From the NCBI RefSeq assembly GCF_014378035.1, contig NZ_JACMOM010000231.1, forward strand, positions 1 to 40,366: a stretch of 40,366 bases of DNA, written 5' to 3'. Origin of the DNA: Aeromicrobium sp. Its GTDB lineage: Bacteria > Actinomycetota > Actinomycetes > Propionibacteriales > Nocardioidaceae. The notes beneath the pieces are model-generated. The model saw only the letters and a program-made list of their open reading frames with translations, had not been told where the DNA came from and did not search any database. Positions within the stretch are counted from its first letter, which is position 1. Each line of letters begins with the position of its first letter. The position numbers and the translations under genes are program-made. Below, one piece after another: positions 1 to 7,881 of this stretch.

Positions 1-42
1 ATTTGGGCATCCCTGCCGCGTACTGACGACGACCGCCTCTAG
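1..42 (+). CDS. possible C-terminal end of an upstream gene (partial)
   Basis: Frame 1 is open from the left edge to a TAG at 40-42, giving 13 residues with an ordinary composition. It may be the tail of a gene that lies outside the window. A hairpin at 62-101 follows at a distance suited to a terminator. Nothing in so short a stretch identifies a product, and it could equally be non-coding. Confidence 0.2.
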   Translation: MWASLPRTDDDRL

Positions 43-61
43 CAGGTGGTCGAGTCCGTCG

Positions 62-101
62 GGCCACCCACCACGATGGTGCTCGGCGGGCCGGGGTGGC
101 C
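62..101. terminator. possible hairpin before the crotonase gene
   Basis: GGCCACCC (62-69) and GGGTGGCC (94-101) are perfect 8-base inverted arms. The loop holds a smaller CACCA/TGGTG hairpin. The decamer ACCACGATGG occurs twice, at 70-79 and 104-113. No T-tract follows, so it is at best a GC-type terminator for a gene to the left. The rest of 1-203 shows nothing else convincing. Confidence 0.3.
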
Positions 102-203
102 GCACCACGATGGCCCCCAAACACTGAAGGCCAGCGCTTCCCTTCAGTCCACGATCGAGCAAATCAGGGCACTCGTCGGCTGATCGACGTCGTCTGCGCC
201 CGG

Positions 204-209
204 TAATCT
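204..209 (+). promoter_or_regulatory. -10 box (TAATCT) of a leaderless transcript
   Basis: TAATCT lies exactly 6 nt before the ATG at 216, so transcription would begin at or next to the start codon. No Shine-Dalgarno sequence is present. The same geometry recurs at many genes in this window. Confidence 0.55.
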
Positions 210-215
210 GGGCGG

Positions 216-1019
216 ATGACCGAATCTCCTCGTGTTCTCACCGAGATCGACGGCCCCATCGCCTATGTGACCCTCAATCGGCCCGACAAGCTCAACGGTG
301 TCGACCTCGAGACGATCAAGGAACTGATCTCGGCAGCGGAGTCGCTGCGGGGCAACCGGGACATCCGTGCAGTGGTGCTGCAGGGCAACGGCCGGTCGTT
401 CTGCGCGGGTCTCGATTTTGGCGCCGCCTTCAAGGACAAGAAGAAGGTTGCTCGATTCTTCTTCGCGGGCCCTCGGACGGTCAACACGTTCCAGAAGGTC
501 AACTGGATCTGGCGCGACCTCCCCGTGCCTGTCATCGCGGTCATCCACGGCCACTGCTACGGCGCCGGGCTGCAGCTGGCGGTAGGTGCAGACTTCCGCT
601 TCACCACACCCGACGCCATCTGGTCGATCCTCGAGGCCAAGTGGGGCCTCGTCCCCGACATGGCCGGCACGGTGCCGTTCGGCGAGCTCTTGCCGGCCGA
701 TGTGGCGATGCGCCTGGCCATGACGGGCGAGTCGTTCACCGGCGAGCGCGCCGCCGAGCTGGGTCTGGCGACGGAGGTCAGCACCGACCCCCTCAAGGCT
801 GCGCTCGATCTCGTCGAACAGATCGTCGAACGTTCGCCCGACTCGGTCGCGGCCACGAAGAAGCTGATGTACGCCAACCGGCACGGCAGCATTCGGCAGG
901 CATTCCGGCTCGAGCGAAGGCTGCAGGCGCTGATGTTCAAGTCCCGCAACACGACCATCGCGCGCAAGGCTGGTATGTCCAAGGGCACGCCGGAGTTCGG
1001 CCCGCGCACCTTCGGCTGA
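216..1019 (+). CDS. crotonase / enoyl-CoA hydratase-isomerase family protein
   Basis: This is a 267-residue crotonase-fold enzyme, the usual single-domain length. Members hydrate or isomerise acyl-CoA thioesters in fatty-acid or amino-acid breakdown in the cytoplasm. The oxyanion-hole segments are visible as FCAGLDFG (about residue 63) and GHCYGAGLQLAVGADFRF (about 113). In the active-site region EAKWGLVPDMAGT the second acidic residue is Asp in a VPD context. That resembles delta3,5-delta2,4-dienoyl-CoA isomerases rather than classical hydratases with GLIPGxGG, so isomerase activity is a reasonable alternative. The ATG is supported by a leaderless -10 box. It has its own promoter and does not appear to be in an operon with the methyltransferase 145 nt downstream. 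Family call strong; substrate unknown. Confidence 0.88.
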   Translation: MTESPRVLTEIDGPIAYVTLNRPDKLNGVDLETIKELISAAESLRGNRDIRAVVLQGNGRSFCAGLDFGAAFKDKKKVARFFFAGPRTVNTFQKVNWIWRDLPVPVIAVIHGHCYGAGLQLAVGADFRFTTPDAIWSILEAKWGLVPDMAGTVPFGELLPADVAMRLAMTGESFTGERAAELGLATEVSTDPLKAALDLVEQIVERSPDSVAATKKLMYANRHGSIRQAFRLERRLQALMFKSRNTTIARKAGMSKGTPEFGPRTFG

Positions 1020-1152
1020 CCCCTCGCCGGGCCTGGGTCAGGCGAATCGCGGGGAAGCAGTGGGCTCGACGTTGCGGGGGGTCCTGGCGTCGGGGCATGT
1101 GGATCGAGACGAGAACGGCCGACGTTCTTTCGAAGCCTGCCGGCCCGGTTGC

Positions 1153-1158
1153 TAGGGT
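1153..1158 (+). promoter_or_regulatory. -10 box (TAGGGT) of a leaderless transcript
   Basis: TAGGGT is followed by 6 nt and then the GTG at 1165. It decides the start of the methyltransferase, which has no ribosome binding site. Confidence 0.6.
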
Positions 1159-1164
1159 TCTTTT

Positions 1165-1929
1165 GTGAATGACGACAAGCCCTCCAAGAAGGTTGCCAAC
1201 CAGTACGAGCGTGGCTACGACTACACGAAGTACTGGGACAACCGTGACTACGAGAACGCCGCCGAGCACATCGCGATCCGGCGCCTGCTGAAGGGCAAGC
1301 ACTTCTCGGCTGCCGCCGACATCGGCGGAGGATTCGGACGGCTGTGCATCCTGTTGCGCACCTTTTCCGACAAGGTCACGCTGGCGGAGCCCGCAGCGAC
1401 CCAGCTCGAGGCTGCCAAGGAGGTGCTCCAGGGCACCGACATCGCCCAGGTGCAGATGCAGGCGGACGACCTGAAGTTCGCCGACGGCGAGCTCGACCTC
1501 GTCACGATGGTGCGCGTGATGCACCACATCCCCGAGCCGTCGGCAGAGTTCGCCGAGATCTCACGCGTGCTCGCGCCCGGCGGTACCGCGATCATCGAGG
1601 TGGCCAACTACGGCCATTACAAGAACCGTCGGCGCCACCGCAAGGAAGGCACCCCCATGCCGACCGAGCCGGTGAGCATCCGCACCGTCAAGGCGGACGA
1701 ACCGGACGCGATCGCGTTCGTCAACCACAACATCGACACCGTCGTCGGGCAGCTGGAGGCTGCGGGGCTGCGGCTGGAGAGCAAGCTCTCGGTGTCGAAC
1801 CTGCGAAGCCAGAAGCTGAAGCGCGCCCTGCCCAAGAGCGCGATGATCGCGGCGGAGCGGGCCACCCAGCGTTACCTCGCCAAGAGCAACTTCGGACCGA
1901 GCATCTTCCTCAAGCTTCGTAAGCCCTGA
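1165..1929 (+). CDS. class I SAM-dependent methyltransferase
   Basis: A 254-residue protein of the Methyltransf_11 type. The SAM-binding motif I is DIGGGFGRL from Asp52. An acidic residue, Glu, ends the next strand (LAEPAATQ), and motif IV/post-I appears as MVRVMHHIPEP followed by ISRVLAPGGTAIIEV. The N-terminal 45 residues are charged and aromatic (YDYTKYWDNRDYE), a pattern common in small-molecule methyltransferases. The substrate cannot be inferred. The GTG start is fixed by the leaderless promoter just upstream. The gene is monocistronic and converges with the phosphodiesterase gene, whose stop lies 19 nt away. Confidence 0.88.
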   Translation: MNDDKPSKKVANQYERGYDYTKYWDNRDYENAAEHIAIRRLLKGKHFSAAADIGGGFGRLCILLRTFSDKVTLAEPAATQLEAAKEVLQGTDIAQVQMQADDLKFADGELDLVTMVRVMHHIPEPSAEFAEISRVLAPGGTAIIEVANYGHYKNRRRHRKEGTPMPTEPVSIRTVKADEPDAIAFVNHNIDTVVGQLEAAGLRLESKLSVSNLRSQKLKRALPKSAMIAAERATQRYLAKSNFGPSIFLKLRKP

Positions 1930-1951
1930 CAACCCGGAAGAAACGGGGTCA
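1927..1951. terminator. possible bidirectional terminator between convergent genes
   Basis: The two facing stop codons lie in a short imperfect inverted repeat (TGAC..CCC against GGG.GTCA, with a bulge). It may serve both genes, but the stem is weak. Confidence 0.25.
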
Positions 1952-3097
1952 GTTCTTGTCGTCGTACCAGTCGCGGGCGGCGTCGGCGCTGTCCGGGTAG
2001 TCGGCGAAGACGCCATCCAGACCGGCGTCGAAGAATGTCTTCAGCTCGGCGAAGATGTCACCCTTGGCGTTCGGATCGGTACCGACGCGGAAGTCGGCCG
2101 GCAGGAACTGATTTTCGTCGCGGAACGTGTAGGCAAGGACCTTCAGACCGGCTCGGTGAGCGTCGTCGACCACGGGGCTCGGCTCGGTCAGAAATCCCTT
2201 CGCGTCCCGCGGGATGATGCTGTTCTTCTCCGGTCCGAGCCAGTCGGCGTACTGTGCGACCTTGCGCAGTCCGGCTGGCGACATGATGTCGGCATAGGTG
2301 CGCGGGTCGCCGGCCACGACCAGGTCGTAGGGAGCGCCGACGGCAGAGGTGAGCTGCTCCAGCGGGACGCGGGTCTGGGTGGCGAGGCTACGCAGGTTCG
2401 TCGTCTCGAATGACTGGATCAGGACCTTCGACCGGGCAGAGTCAAGGCCGGTCTTGCGCAGTGAACGGAGCATCGGCCGCTCGAGGGGCAGGCCGATCGA
2501 GCGGAAGTAGGTCGGGTGCTTCGTCTCGGGCGCGACACCGATCGTGCGGCCTTGCTTGCGGCTCTCGCTCTTGACGAGCGCCAGCACTTCGTCGAACGTC
2601 GGGATGTTGAACTGCCCGTCGTAGCGGGTGTTGCCCGGACGAACGGCGGGCAGCCGCTCCTTCGCGCGGAGCGTACGGAGCTCGGCGAGGGTGAAGTCCT
2701 CGGTGAACCACCCGGCGAGGTTGACGCCGTCGATGCTCTTGGTGGTCTTGCGCTGGGCGAACTCGGGGTGGTCGGCCACGTTCGTCGTGGTGCTGATCTC
2801 GTTCTCGTGCCGCGCGACGAGGACGCCGTCCTTCGTGCTCACGAGGTCGGGCTCGATGTAGTCGGCTCCGAGTCGAATGGCCAACGCGTAACCAGCGAGG
2901 GTGTGCTCGGGGCGATATCCGGGTGCGCCTCGATGCCCGAAGACCGTGATCTTCTGGGCGTGCGGGTGGTGGCGGCCGGCCAGGACCTTGTTGGTGTCGG
3001 GCGTGGCGGTGGCCGGTGCGGCCAGGAGGCCGACGGCGAGAGCGGCCGCGCCGATGACGTGGACAGCGCGGCGGACGTGTGGCTGGGGTAACGACAT
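1949..3097 (-). CDS. secreted glycerophosphodiester phosphodiesterase (GDPD family)
   Basis: A 382-residue GDPD-family enzyme that splits glycerophosphodiesters into glycerol-3-phosphate and an alcohol. Residues 1-32 form a Sec signal peptide (Arg10 region, hydrophobic core, APATATP), so it acts outside the membrane. The core begins at FGHRGAPGYRPEHT with catalytic His55 and the acidic Glu64. It continues with the metal-binding EPDLVSTKDG, a second histidine in VARHENEI, and APETKHP. The C-terminus has the expected FADYPD segment. It resembles GlpQ-type periplasmic enzymes and may recycle phospholipid or teichoic-acid head groups. A glycerophosphotransferase gene sits at 36.4 kb, but they are not linked. 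The ATG has no clear Shine-Dalgarno sequence; a poor -10 match (TGAACT) sits 6 nt upstream. Confidence 0.9.
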   Translation of the reverse strand: MSLPQPHVRRAVHVIGAAALAVGLLAAPATATPDTNKVLAGRHHPHAQKITVFGHRGAPGYRPEHTLAGYALAIRLGADYIEPDLVSTKDGVLVARHENEISTTTNVADHPEFAQRKTTKSIDGVNLAGWFTEDFTLAELRTLRAKERLPAVRPGNTRYDGQFNIPTFDEVLALVKSESRKQGRTIGVAPETKHPTYFRSIGLPLERPMLRSLRKTGLDSARSKVLIQSFETTNLRSLATQTRVPLEQLTSAVGAPYDLVVAGDPRTYADIMSPAGLRKVAQYADWLGPEKNSIIPRDAKGFLTEPSPVVDDAHRAGLKVLAYTFRDENQFLPADFRVGTDPNAKGDIFAELKTFFDAGLDGVFADYPDSADAARDWYDDKN

Positions 3098-3204
3098 GTG
3101 CAGAGTTCAGGGCTGCTGGATGGCCGTGCCCTGTCCGTCGTGTGGCCTGCGGGTGAACAGTGGCAGAGAGCTGGGTGGAGACAGCCGCGCGCGGCCCGTT
3201 CGGG

Positions 3205-3732
3205 CTAGAGCACGTCGAGACGTCTGAGCACGTCGCGCACGTGCTTGAGGGCGTTCTTCTCGCTCAGGCCCGTGGTGTCGTCGAAGTAGAGTCCGTCGCC
3301 GATGAGCTGGATGGTGCGCGCCAGCGACTCATCACCGAGGTGCTCGCGCAGGACGGCGATCCAGCCTTCTCGGAGGTCGGCGAGCGCGGCTGATGCTCGG
3401 GAGTCGTTCTCCTGGGCGATGCGCGCGGCGGCGATGAGTGCACGGTCGAAGGCGCTGCCGGTGTTCATCGAGGTAGCGAGGTAGAACTCGACCGGCCCGT
3501 TGCTCGCGGTGCGCATCTTGGCGGCATCGGCGGCACCCTGCTCCCGAAGTCGGGTGAGCATGGCCTCGACCAGCTCGTCCTTGCTGTGGAAGTGGTAGAG
3601 CAACCCGCCCTTGGACACCTCCGCCATCGCGGCGACGGCGTCGAGAGTGGCGGCCCGGCTGCCGGCAGTGACGAGAAGTGTCTCGAAGGCATCGAGCAGG
3701 CGGTCATGAGTCGAACGTTCGGTGGCCACCAT
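3205..3732 (-). CDS. TetR-family regulator of the adjacent exporter
   Basis: A 175-residue TetR repressor. The N-terminal helix-turn-helix spans about residues 10-55 (TLDAVAAMAEVSKGGLLYHFHSKDEL), and the remainder is an all-helical ligand and dimerisation domain ending in DVLRRLDVL. It is divergent from a DHA2 exporter, and the 95-nt gap holds a 26-bp palindrome of classic TetR type. It therefore most likely represses both the exporter and itself, with release by an exporter substrate. The ATG is set by a leaderless -10 box (TAGGAT) 6 nt upstream. The inducer is not predictable. Confidence 0.9.
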   Translation of the reverse strand: MVATERSTHDRLLDAFETLLVTAGSRAATLDAVAAMAEVSKGGLLYHFHSKDELVEAMLTRLREQGAADAAKMRTASNGPVEFYLATSMNTGSAFDRALIAAARIAQENDSRASAALADLREGWIAVLREHLGDESLARTIQLIGDGLYFDDTTGLSEKNALKHVRDVLRRLDVL

Positions 3733-3738
3733 GTGAGC

Positions 3739-3744
3739 ATCCTA
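3739..3744 (-). promoter_or_regulatory. -10 box (TAGGAT) of the leaderless tetR transcript
   Basis: Read on the minus strand, TAGGAT is separated by 6 nt from the ATG at 3732-3730. The operator at 3776-3801 lies about 30 nt further upstream. Confidence 0.6.
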
Positions 3745-3775
3745 GCGAGAGGAATATCACCACCTCCCCGCTCGT

Positions 3776-3801
3776 TACTATACCGTCTGGACGGTACAGT
3801 A
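3776..3801. promoter_or_regulatory. TetR operator in the tetR/exporter intergenic region
   Basis: Arms TACTATACCGTC (3776-3787) and GACGGTACAGTA (3790-3801) flank a TG centre and match at 11 of 12 positions, with a perfect ACCGTC/GACGGT core. Possible exporter -10 boxes (TACAGT at 3795-3800 or TAGTTT at 3800-3805) overlap its right arm, so bound repressor would block RNA polymerase. Confidence 0.75.
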
Positions 3802-3827
3802 GTTTAGGCCGCAAGGGAGGAGGAAAG

Positions 3828-5354
3828 ATGTCCACGATCGACCCGCGCTACCTCCAGGAGCGCAGTTCCGAACGACGAGCCGGACCCCGCGAGTGGCTTG
3901 CTCTGGGTGTCCTCATGCTCCCGGTCCTGCTCACCTCGATCGACAACACCGTGCTGAGCTTCGCTCTGCCCCAGGTCAGCGTCGCGCTCCACCCCACGGG
4001 TGAGCAGATGCTGTGGCTCGTTGACATCTACCCGCTGATGCTCGCGGGTCTGCTGATCGCGATGGGCAGCCTCGGCGACCGCATCGGGAGGCGCAAGCTG
4101 CTGTTCATCGGCTCGGTCGGCTTCGGCATCGCCTCGGTGTGCGCTGCGTTCAGCCCCAGCGCCGAGGCGTTGTTCGCCTCGCGCGCACTGCTCGGCGTCT
4201 TCGGCGCGACACTCATGCCGTCGACCCTCTCGCTGATCCGCAACATCTTCGCGCACCGTGACGACCGCCGGCTCGCCATCGCCACGTGGGCATCAATGTT
4301 CGCCGGCGGCGCTGCGCTCGGCCCGGTCGTCGGCGGTTGGCTCCTCGAGCACTTCTGGTGGGGCTCCGTCTTCTTCATCAACGTGCCGATCATCATCGTG
4401 TTCCTGGTGGCCGCGACGGTCCTGCTGCCCGAGTCGCGTGATCCGAGACCGGGTCGCATCGACGTGGTGAGCATCGTGCTGTCGATGACGACGATGCTGC
4501 CGCTGGTCGTCGGCATCAAGCAGGTTGCCGAGCACGGTTTCAGCGACCTTGCCCTGACGGGCTTCGGTGTCGGCGTGGCCAGCGCGGTGGCGTTCATCCG
4601 TCGCCAGCGTCGGCTTCGGGATCCGATGATTGACATGTCGCTGTTCTCGGACCGGGTCTTCAGCGGCGCCATCGTCGCCAACCTGTTGAGCCTGATGGGC
4701 TACGCCGGCTTCGTGTTCTTCGCGGCGCAGTTCCTGCAGCTCGTCGTCGGCCTGTCGCCGCTCGCTGCCGCCACCGTGCTGCTGCCAGGCCTCGTCGTGA
4801 CGGTATTCGCCGGCTTCGCCGCGGTGCGCCTCGTACGCATCTTCCCTGCGCGGGTTCTCGTCTCAGGAAGCTTCGTGCTATCCGCCTCGGGCTATGCGAT
4901 TGCGGCCTTCCTCGGCACGCCGACCACGACGTCGGTCATGGTCGCCTTCGCGGTCCTCGGTCTGGGCATCGGCCTGGCCGAGACCCTGACGAACGACCTG
5001 ATGCTCTCGAGCGTCCCCCCGTTCAAGGCCGGCGCCGCGTCGGCCATCTCCGAGACCGCGTACGAGATTGGTGCGGTGCTGGGCACGGCGGTGCTCGGCA
5101 GCATCCTGACATCGACCTACCGCTCGCACCTCACGATCCCGTCGGTCGCGCAGTACGGCGACACCAACTCGTCGTTCGAGACGCTCGGTAGCACTGTTGA
5201 GTACGCGCGGAACTATCCGAACGAGGTGGGGGCGAACCTTGTGCAGTCTGCCCATGCGGCCTTCAACCTCGGCGTACAGCTGACCTCGGCCGTCGCGATC
5301 GGTGTCGCACTGGCGGCCGCACTGGTGTCGTGGCGCTCCCTCGAGGATGCCTGA
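3828..5354 (+). CDS. MFS transporter, DHA2 family (drug:proton antiporter type)
   Basis: A 508-residue major facilitator protein with 14 predicted membrane segments. The start chosen is the ATG preceded by a strong GGGAGGAGGAAAG ribosome binding site at 3815-3827; upstream in-frame codons run back through the operator and are not used. SIDNTVLSFALP carries the conserved membrane Asp39 of drug exporters of the QacA/SmvA type. WLVDIYPLMLAGLL and the motif A loop GSLGDRIGRRKLL follow. It probably exports cationic or hydrophobic compounds. Expression should be controlled by the divergent TetR protein through the operator at 3776-3801. The gene is monocistronic and converges with the LysR gene. 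Substrate specificity is unknown. Confidence 0.9.
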   Translation: MSTIDPRYLQERSSERRAGPREWLALGVLMLPVLLTSIDNTVLSFALPQVSVALHPTGEQMLWLVDIYPLMLAGLLIAMGSLGDRIGRRKLLFIGSVGFGIASVCAAFSPSAEALFASRALLGVFGATLMPSTLSLIRNIFAHRDDRRLAIATWASMFAGGAALGPVVGGWLLEHFWWGSVFFINVPIIIVFLVAATVLLPESRDPRPGRIDVVSIVLSMTTMLPLVVGIKQVAEHGFSDLALTGFGVGVASAVAFIRRQRRLRDPMIDMSLFSDRVFSGAIVANLLSLMGYAGFVFFAAQFLQLVVGLSPLAAATVLLPGLVVTVFAGFAAVRLVRIFPARVLVSGSFVLSASGYAIAAFLGTPTTTSVMVAFAVLGLGIGLAETLTNDLMLSSVPPFKAGAASAISETAYEIGAVLGTAVLGSILTSTYRSHLTIPSVAQYGDTNSSFETLGSTVEYARNYPNEVGANLVQSAHAAFNLGVQLTSAVAIGVALAAALVSWRSLEDA

Positions 5355-5457
5355 GAAGAATGATGCACCGGGGCCTGCTCCACCGTCGGGGAGGCTGCTC
5401 GTCGCACCACCCGACGCGTGGGTCAACGACTGGGAGATGGCTGTCTCGAGACCAGGT

Positions 5458-6369
5458 TCACGGCTCGATCGACATCAGGAAGAGGTCCTCGAGCTCGCGC
5501 TGAACGAGCTGCCGGGCGGGGTTGTCGGTGCTCGATCTGCGCCACAGCGCACTGACCTGGCGGCGCGGGGTCGGGTCGATCACGGGGATGGAGCGGACTC
5601 GCGGCGAGAGCGGCTCGCGTCCGAGCCGGGGGACGAGGGCGACGGCGACGCCGTGCTCGACCATCGCGGCGTGGGTCGAGTAGGAGCCGTCGAAGTAGCG
5701 GACGTCGGGACGCTGTCCGTGCAGCGCAAACATGTGTACGAGCCACTCGTGGCAGATCGTGCCGGCGGGGGTCGTGACCCATCGTTCGTGCAGGAGGTCC
5801 ATGGGGCTCACCGAGTCCCGCATCGAGAGCGGGTGGTTCCAGGGCAGCAGGACGTCGGCCTCGTCGTCGACGAGCCGGAGCTGTTCGAGGGTCGCCGGCA
5901 GGTCCAGCGGGAGCGTGTTCCAGTCATGGACGATCGCCAGGTCGGCGCCGCCCCGCTCCACGAGGGTGACGGACTCGCGTGGGTCGGACTCCACGACCGT
6001 GACGTCGAGATCGGGTGCGGACGACCGGAGTCGTGCCAGTAGTGGAGCGATGATTCCGCGCGACCCGGTGGAGAACGATGCCACCCGCAACGAGCCTCTA
6101 AGCTCTTGGGCCCCACCGACCGCGAGGTTTTCCACCTGCTCGAGGTCAGCGAGCAGCTGGGTGCCGCGCTGTGCAAGAAGGCGGCCGCGTTCGGTGAGGA
6201 TGACGCCTCGACCCACCCGCTCGAGCATGGGAGATCGGCTTTGACGCTCGAGCTTCTTGATCTTCTGCGAGACCGCGGAGGGGGTGAAGTCGAGCGCAGC
6301 TGCCGCCGACACGATGCTGCCATGGTCGCGAACAGCGATCAGGGCCCGAAGTGCTCCCACATCGATCAT
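5458..6369 (-). CDS. LysR-family transcriptional regulator
   Basis: A 303-residue LysR regulator. The winged HTH occupies about residues 3-62 (LRALIAVRDHGSIVSAAAAL, then TPSAVSQKIKKLE). A LysR substrate-binding domain runs from about residue 90 (GSLRVASFSTG) to the end. The start is the ATG of MIDVGALR, set by a leaderless -10 box 6 nt upstream; a longer frame continues upstream but would run through the divergent gene. It is divergent from the EamA exporter with a 15-bp palindrome between them, and probably activates or represses that exporter in response to its substrate. Effector unknown. Confidence 0.9.
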   Translation of the reverse strand: MIDVGALRALIAVRDHGSIVSAAAALDFTPSAVSQKIKKLERQSRSPMLERVGRGVILTERGRLLAQRGTQLLADLEQVENLAVGGAQELRGSLRVASFSTGSRGIIAPLLARLRSSAPDLDVTVVESDPRESVTLVERGGADLAIVHDWNTLPLDLPATLEQLRLVDDEADVLLPWNHPLSMRDSVSPMDLLHERWVTTPAGTICHEWLVHMFALHGQRPDVRYFDGSYSTHAAMVEHGVAVALVPRLGREPLSPRVRSIPVIDPTPRRQVSALWRRSSTDNPARQLVQRELEDLFLMSIEP

Positions 6370-6375
6370 GAAGCA

Positions 6376-6381
6376 ACCGTA
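6376..6381 (-). promoter_or_regulatory. -10 box (TACGGT) of the leaderless lysR transcript
   Basis: On the minus strand TACGGT is 6 nt from the ATG at 6369-6367. Part of an inverted match lies here too: ATGAAGCA..ACC near 6368-6378 against GGTGCTTCAT at 6407-6416. Confidence 0.5.
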
Positions 6382-6413
6382 CGGCGTTTCACTCACAAAC
6401 CATCGCTGGTGCT

Positions 6414-6428
6414 TCATTGTGACAATGA
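6414..6428. promoter_or_regulatory. 15-bp palindrome, probable LysR binding site
   Basis: TCATTGT and ACAATGA surround a single G (6421) and are perfect inverted repeats. The site lies in the 73-nt gap between lysR and eamA, 15 nt before the exporter start. The length, AT-rich arms and location fit a LysR-type operator. Confidence 0.5.
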
Positions 6429-6442
6429 GAGAGACTGGCAGC

Positions 6443-7333
6443 ATGTCGCTCAAGCACAGCCTGCTCGCGATGCTGGTGATGCTGGTGTGGGGCGCCAACT
6501 TCGTGGTGATCGACGAAGGGCTCGCCGACGTTCCTCCGCTGCTCTTCCTCGCGATGCGCTTCACCATCGTGTCGCTGCCCCTCGTGTTCTTCATCCCTCC
6601 ACCGAAGGCACCGTGGCGCGCCGTCGTCGCCGTCGGCACATTCATGAGCCTCGGACAATTCAGCCTGCTCTACCTCGCACTCCACCTGGGCATGCCGTCG
6701 GGGCTGGCGTCGCTGGTGCTGCAGGCTCAGATCATCTTCACGATCGTGATAGCCACCGTCGTCATCAAGGAGCACCCGACCAGGCGTCAGATCGTCGGTG
6801 CCTCTATCGGCACGGCGGGGTTGGCGCTGGTGGTCGTGGCCCACGGCGTATCGGCCCCGATCGTGCCGGTTCTGGTGATGCTCGGCGCCGCGATGTCGTG
6901 GGCGATCGGCAACGTCATCACTCGCCGTGCGGGCGTGGCGTCAGGCCTGTCGCTCGTGGTGTGGTCCGCCCTTGTGGTGCCGGTCCCAGCCCTCGTCCTG
7001 TCGCTGCTGCTCGACGGCGGTGACGAGGTCGGCCGCGCGCTCACACACCTCTCGGGCACGGCGATCGCGAGCACGGCTTACACCGCTCTCGGCGCCTCGC
7101 TCCTCGGCTACGGAATCTGGAACAGCCTCCTCGCCCGCCACCCGGCCAGCGCGGTGGTGCCCTTCGTCCTGCTGGTGCCGGTCGTCGGCATCGCAACGGC
7201 CTGGATCGTGCAGGACGAGGTTCCGACGGCCCTCGAGCTGGTGGGTGGGGCAGTGATGTTGACAGGTGTCGCGGCAGCGACGGTGCGTGGGCGGAGGCCT
7301 ACGCCCGCAGTGCCGATCGCGCCATCAGCGTGA
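6443..7333 (+). CDS. eamA: EamA-type exporter (drug/metabolite transporter superfamily)
   Basis: A 296-residue inner-membrane protein with ten predicted helices arranged as two EamA repeats, about residues 5-135 and 147-280. The opening (VWGANFVVI, then PPLLFLAMRF) and the GMPSGLASLVLQAQ stretch closely resemble E. coli EamA, which exports O-acetylserine and cysteine-pathway metabolites; that substrate is inferred only. Start choice: the ATG at 6443 is preceded by a purine-rich GAGAGAGA, while an in-frame ATG at 6425 falls inside the palindrome and is less likely. The last 35 bases overlap the 3' end of the convergent TetR gene. Confidence 0.83.
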   Translation: MSLKHSLLAMLVMLVWGANFVVIDEGLADVPPLLFLAMRFTIVSLPLVFFIPPPKAPWRAVVAVGTFMSLGQFSLLYLALHLGMPSGLASLVLQAQIIFTIVIATVVIKEHPTRRQIVGASIGTAGLALVVVAHGVSAPIVPVLVMLGAAMSWAIGNVITRRAGVASGLSLVVWSALVVPVPALVLSLLLDGGDEVGRALTHLSGTAIASTAYTALGASLLGYGIWNSLLARHPASAVVPFVLLVPVVGIATAWIVQDEVPTALELVGGAVMLTGVAAATVRGRRPTPAVPIAPSA

Positions 7334-7865
7334 GCCGGTCACGCATCGCCGACTCGCTGATGCGTGCGCTGTGGGGTGTGGAGTTGAGAAGCCCAAATGT
7401 CGCCTGCACCGCCGCACGCACCTCGGACGGGTCGAGGTCGTCACGGATCTGGCAGATCGTGTCGACCCACACGTCGATGTAGTCGAGCTGGAGCGAACGA
7501 ACCCTTTTGCGGCCGGCGCTGTCGAGGTTCGACCACTCCCGCTCCTGGATCACGATGAGCGACGGATTGCCGAGGGCGAAGTCGATGTGCCACCCGATGA
7601 GGGCGTCCAGCGCCTGGTGGGGCGCGGGGGCTGCCGCCACCCGAGCTCGACCTTCGGCAAGCAGCCGCTCACTGATCGCTGTGAGCGCGTGGGTGAGGAT
7701 GTCGTCCTTGCCGGCGAAGTGCTTGTAGAGCGCGGGGCCTGAGATGCCGCAGGCCGCACCGATGTCGTGCACGGACACCCCGTGGAACCCGCGCTCTGCG
7801 AACAACGTCGCAGCGGTGTCGAGGATCTGCTCACGGCGGGTGCTTGTCCCTTGGTCGGTGGCCAC
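7299..7865 (-). CDS. TetR-family regulator of the leucine-degradation operon
   Basis: A 188-residue TetR protein. The HTH covers about residues 9-56 (REQILDTAATLFAERGFHGVSV, then GISGPALYKHFAGKDDIL), and a helical effector domain follows (ALDALIGWHIDFALGN). It is divergent from the acyl-CoA carboxylase operon across 46 nt, and a perfect 28-bp palindrome fills that gap. It most likely represses the operon and itself, with an acyl-CoA or organic-acid intermediate as a plausible inducer. The GTG start is fixed by a TAGGCT leaderless -10 box. Its 3' end overlaps eamA by 35 bases on the opposite strand. Confidence 0.9.
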   Translation of the reverse strand: MATDQGTSTRREQILDTAATLFAERGFHGVSVHDIGAACGISGPALYKHFAGKDDILTHALTAISERLLAEGRARVAAAPAPHQALDALIGWHIDFALGNPSLIVIQEREWSNLDSAGRKRVRSLQLDYIDVWVDTICQIRDDLDPSEVRAAVQATFGLLNSTPHSARISESAMRDRLTLMARSALRA

Positions 7866-7871
7866 GTCACC

Positions 7872-7877
7872 AGCCTA
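7872..7877 (-). promoter_or_regulatory. -10 box (TAGGCT) of the leaderless tetR transcript
   Basis: On the minus strand TAGGCT is separated by 6 nt from the GTG at 7865-7863. It ends five bases before the operator begins. Confidence 0.6.
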
Positions 7878-7881
7878 GCCG

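Noticed and set aside
5443-5452. GTCTCGAGAC palindrome between the exporter and the LysR gene
   Set aside because: Short, without a loop or T-tract; expected by chance in GC-rich sequence.
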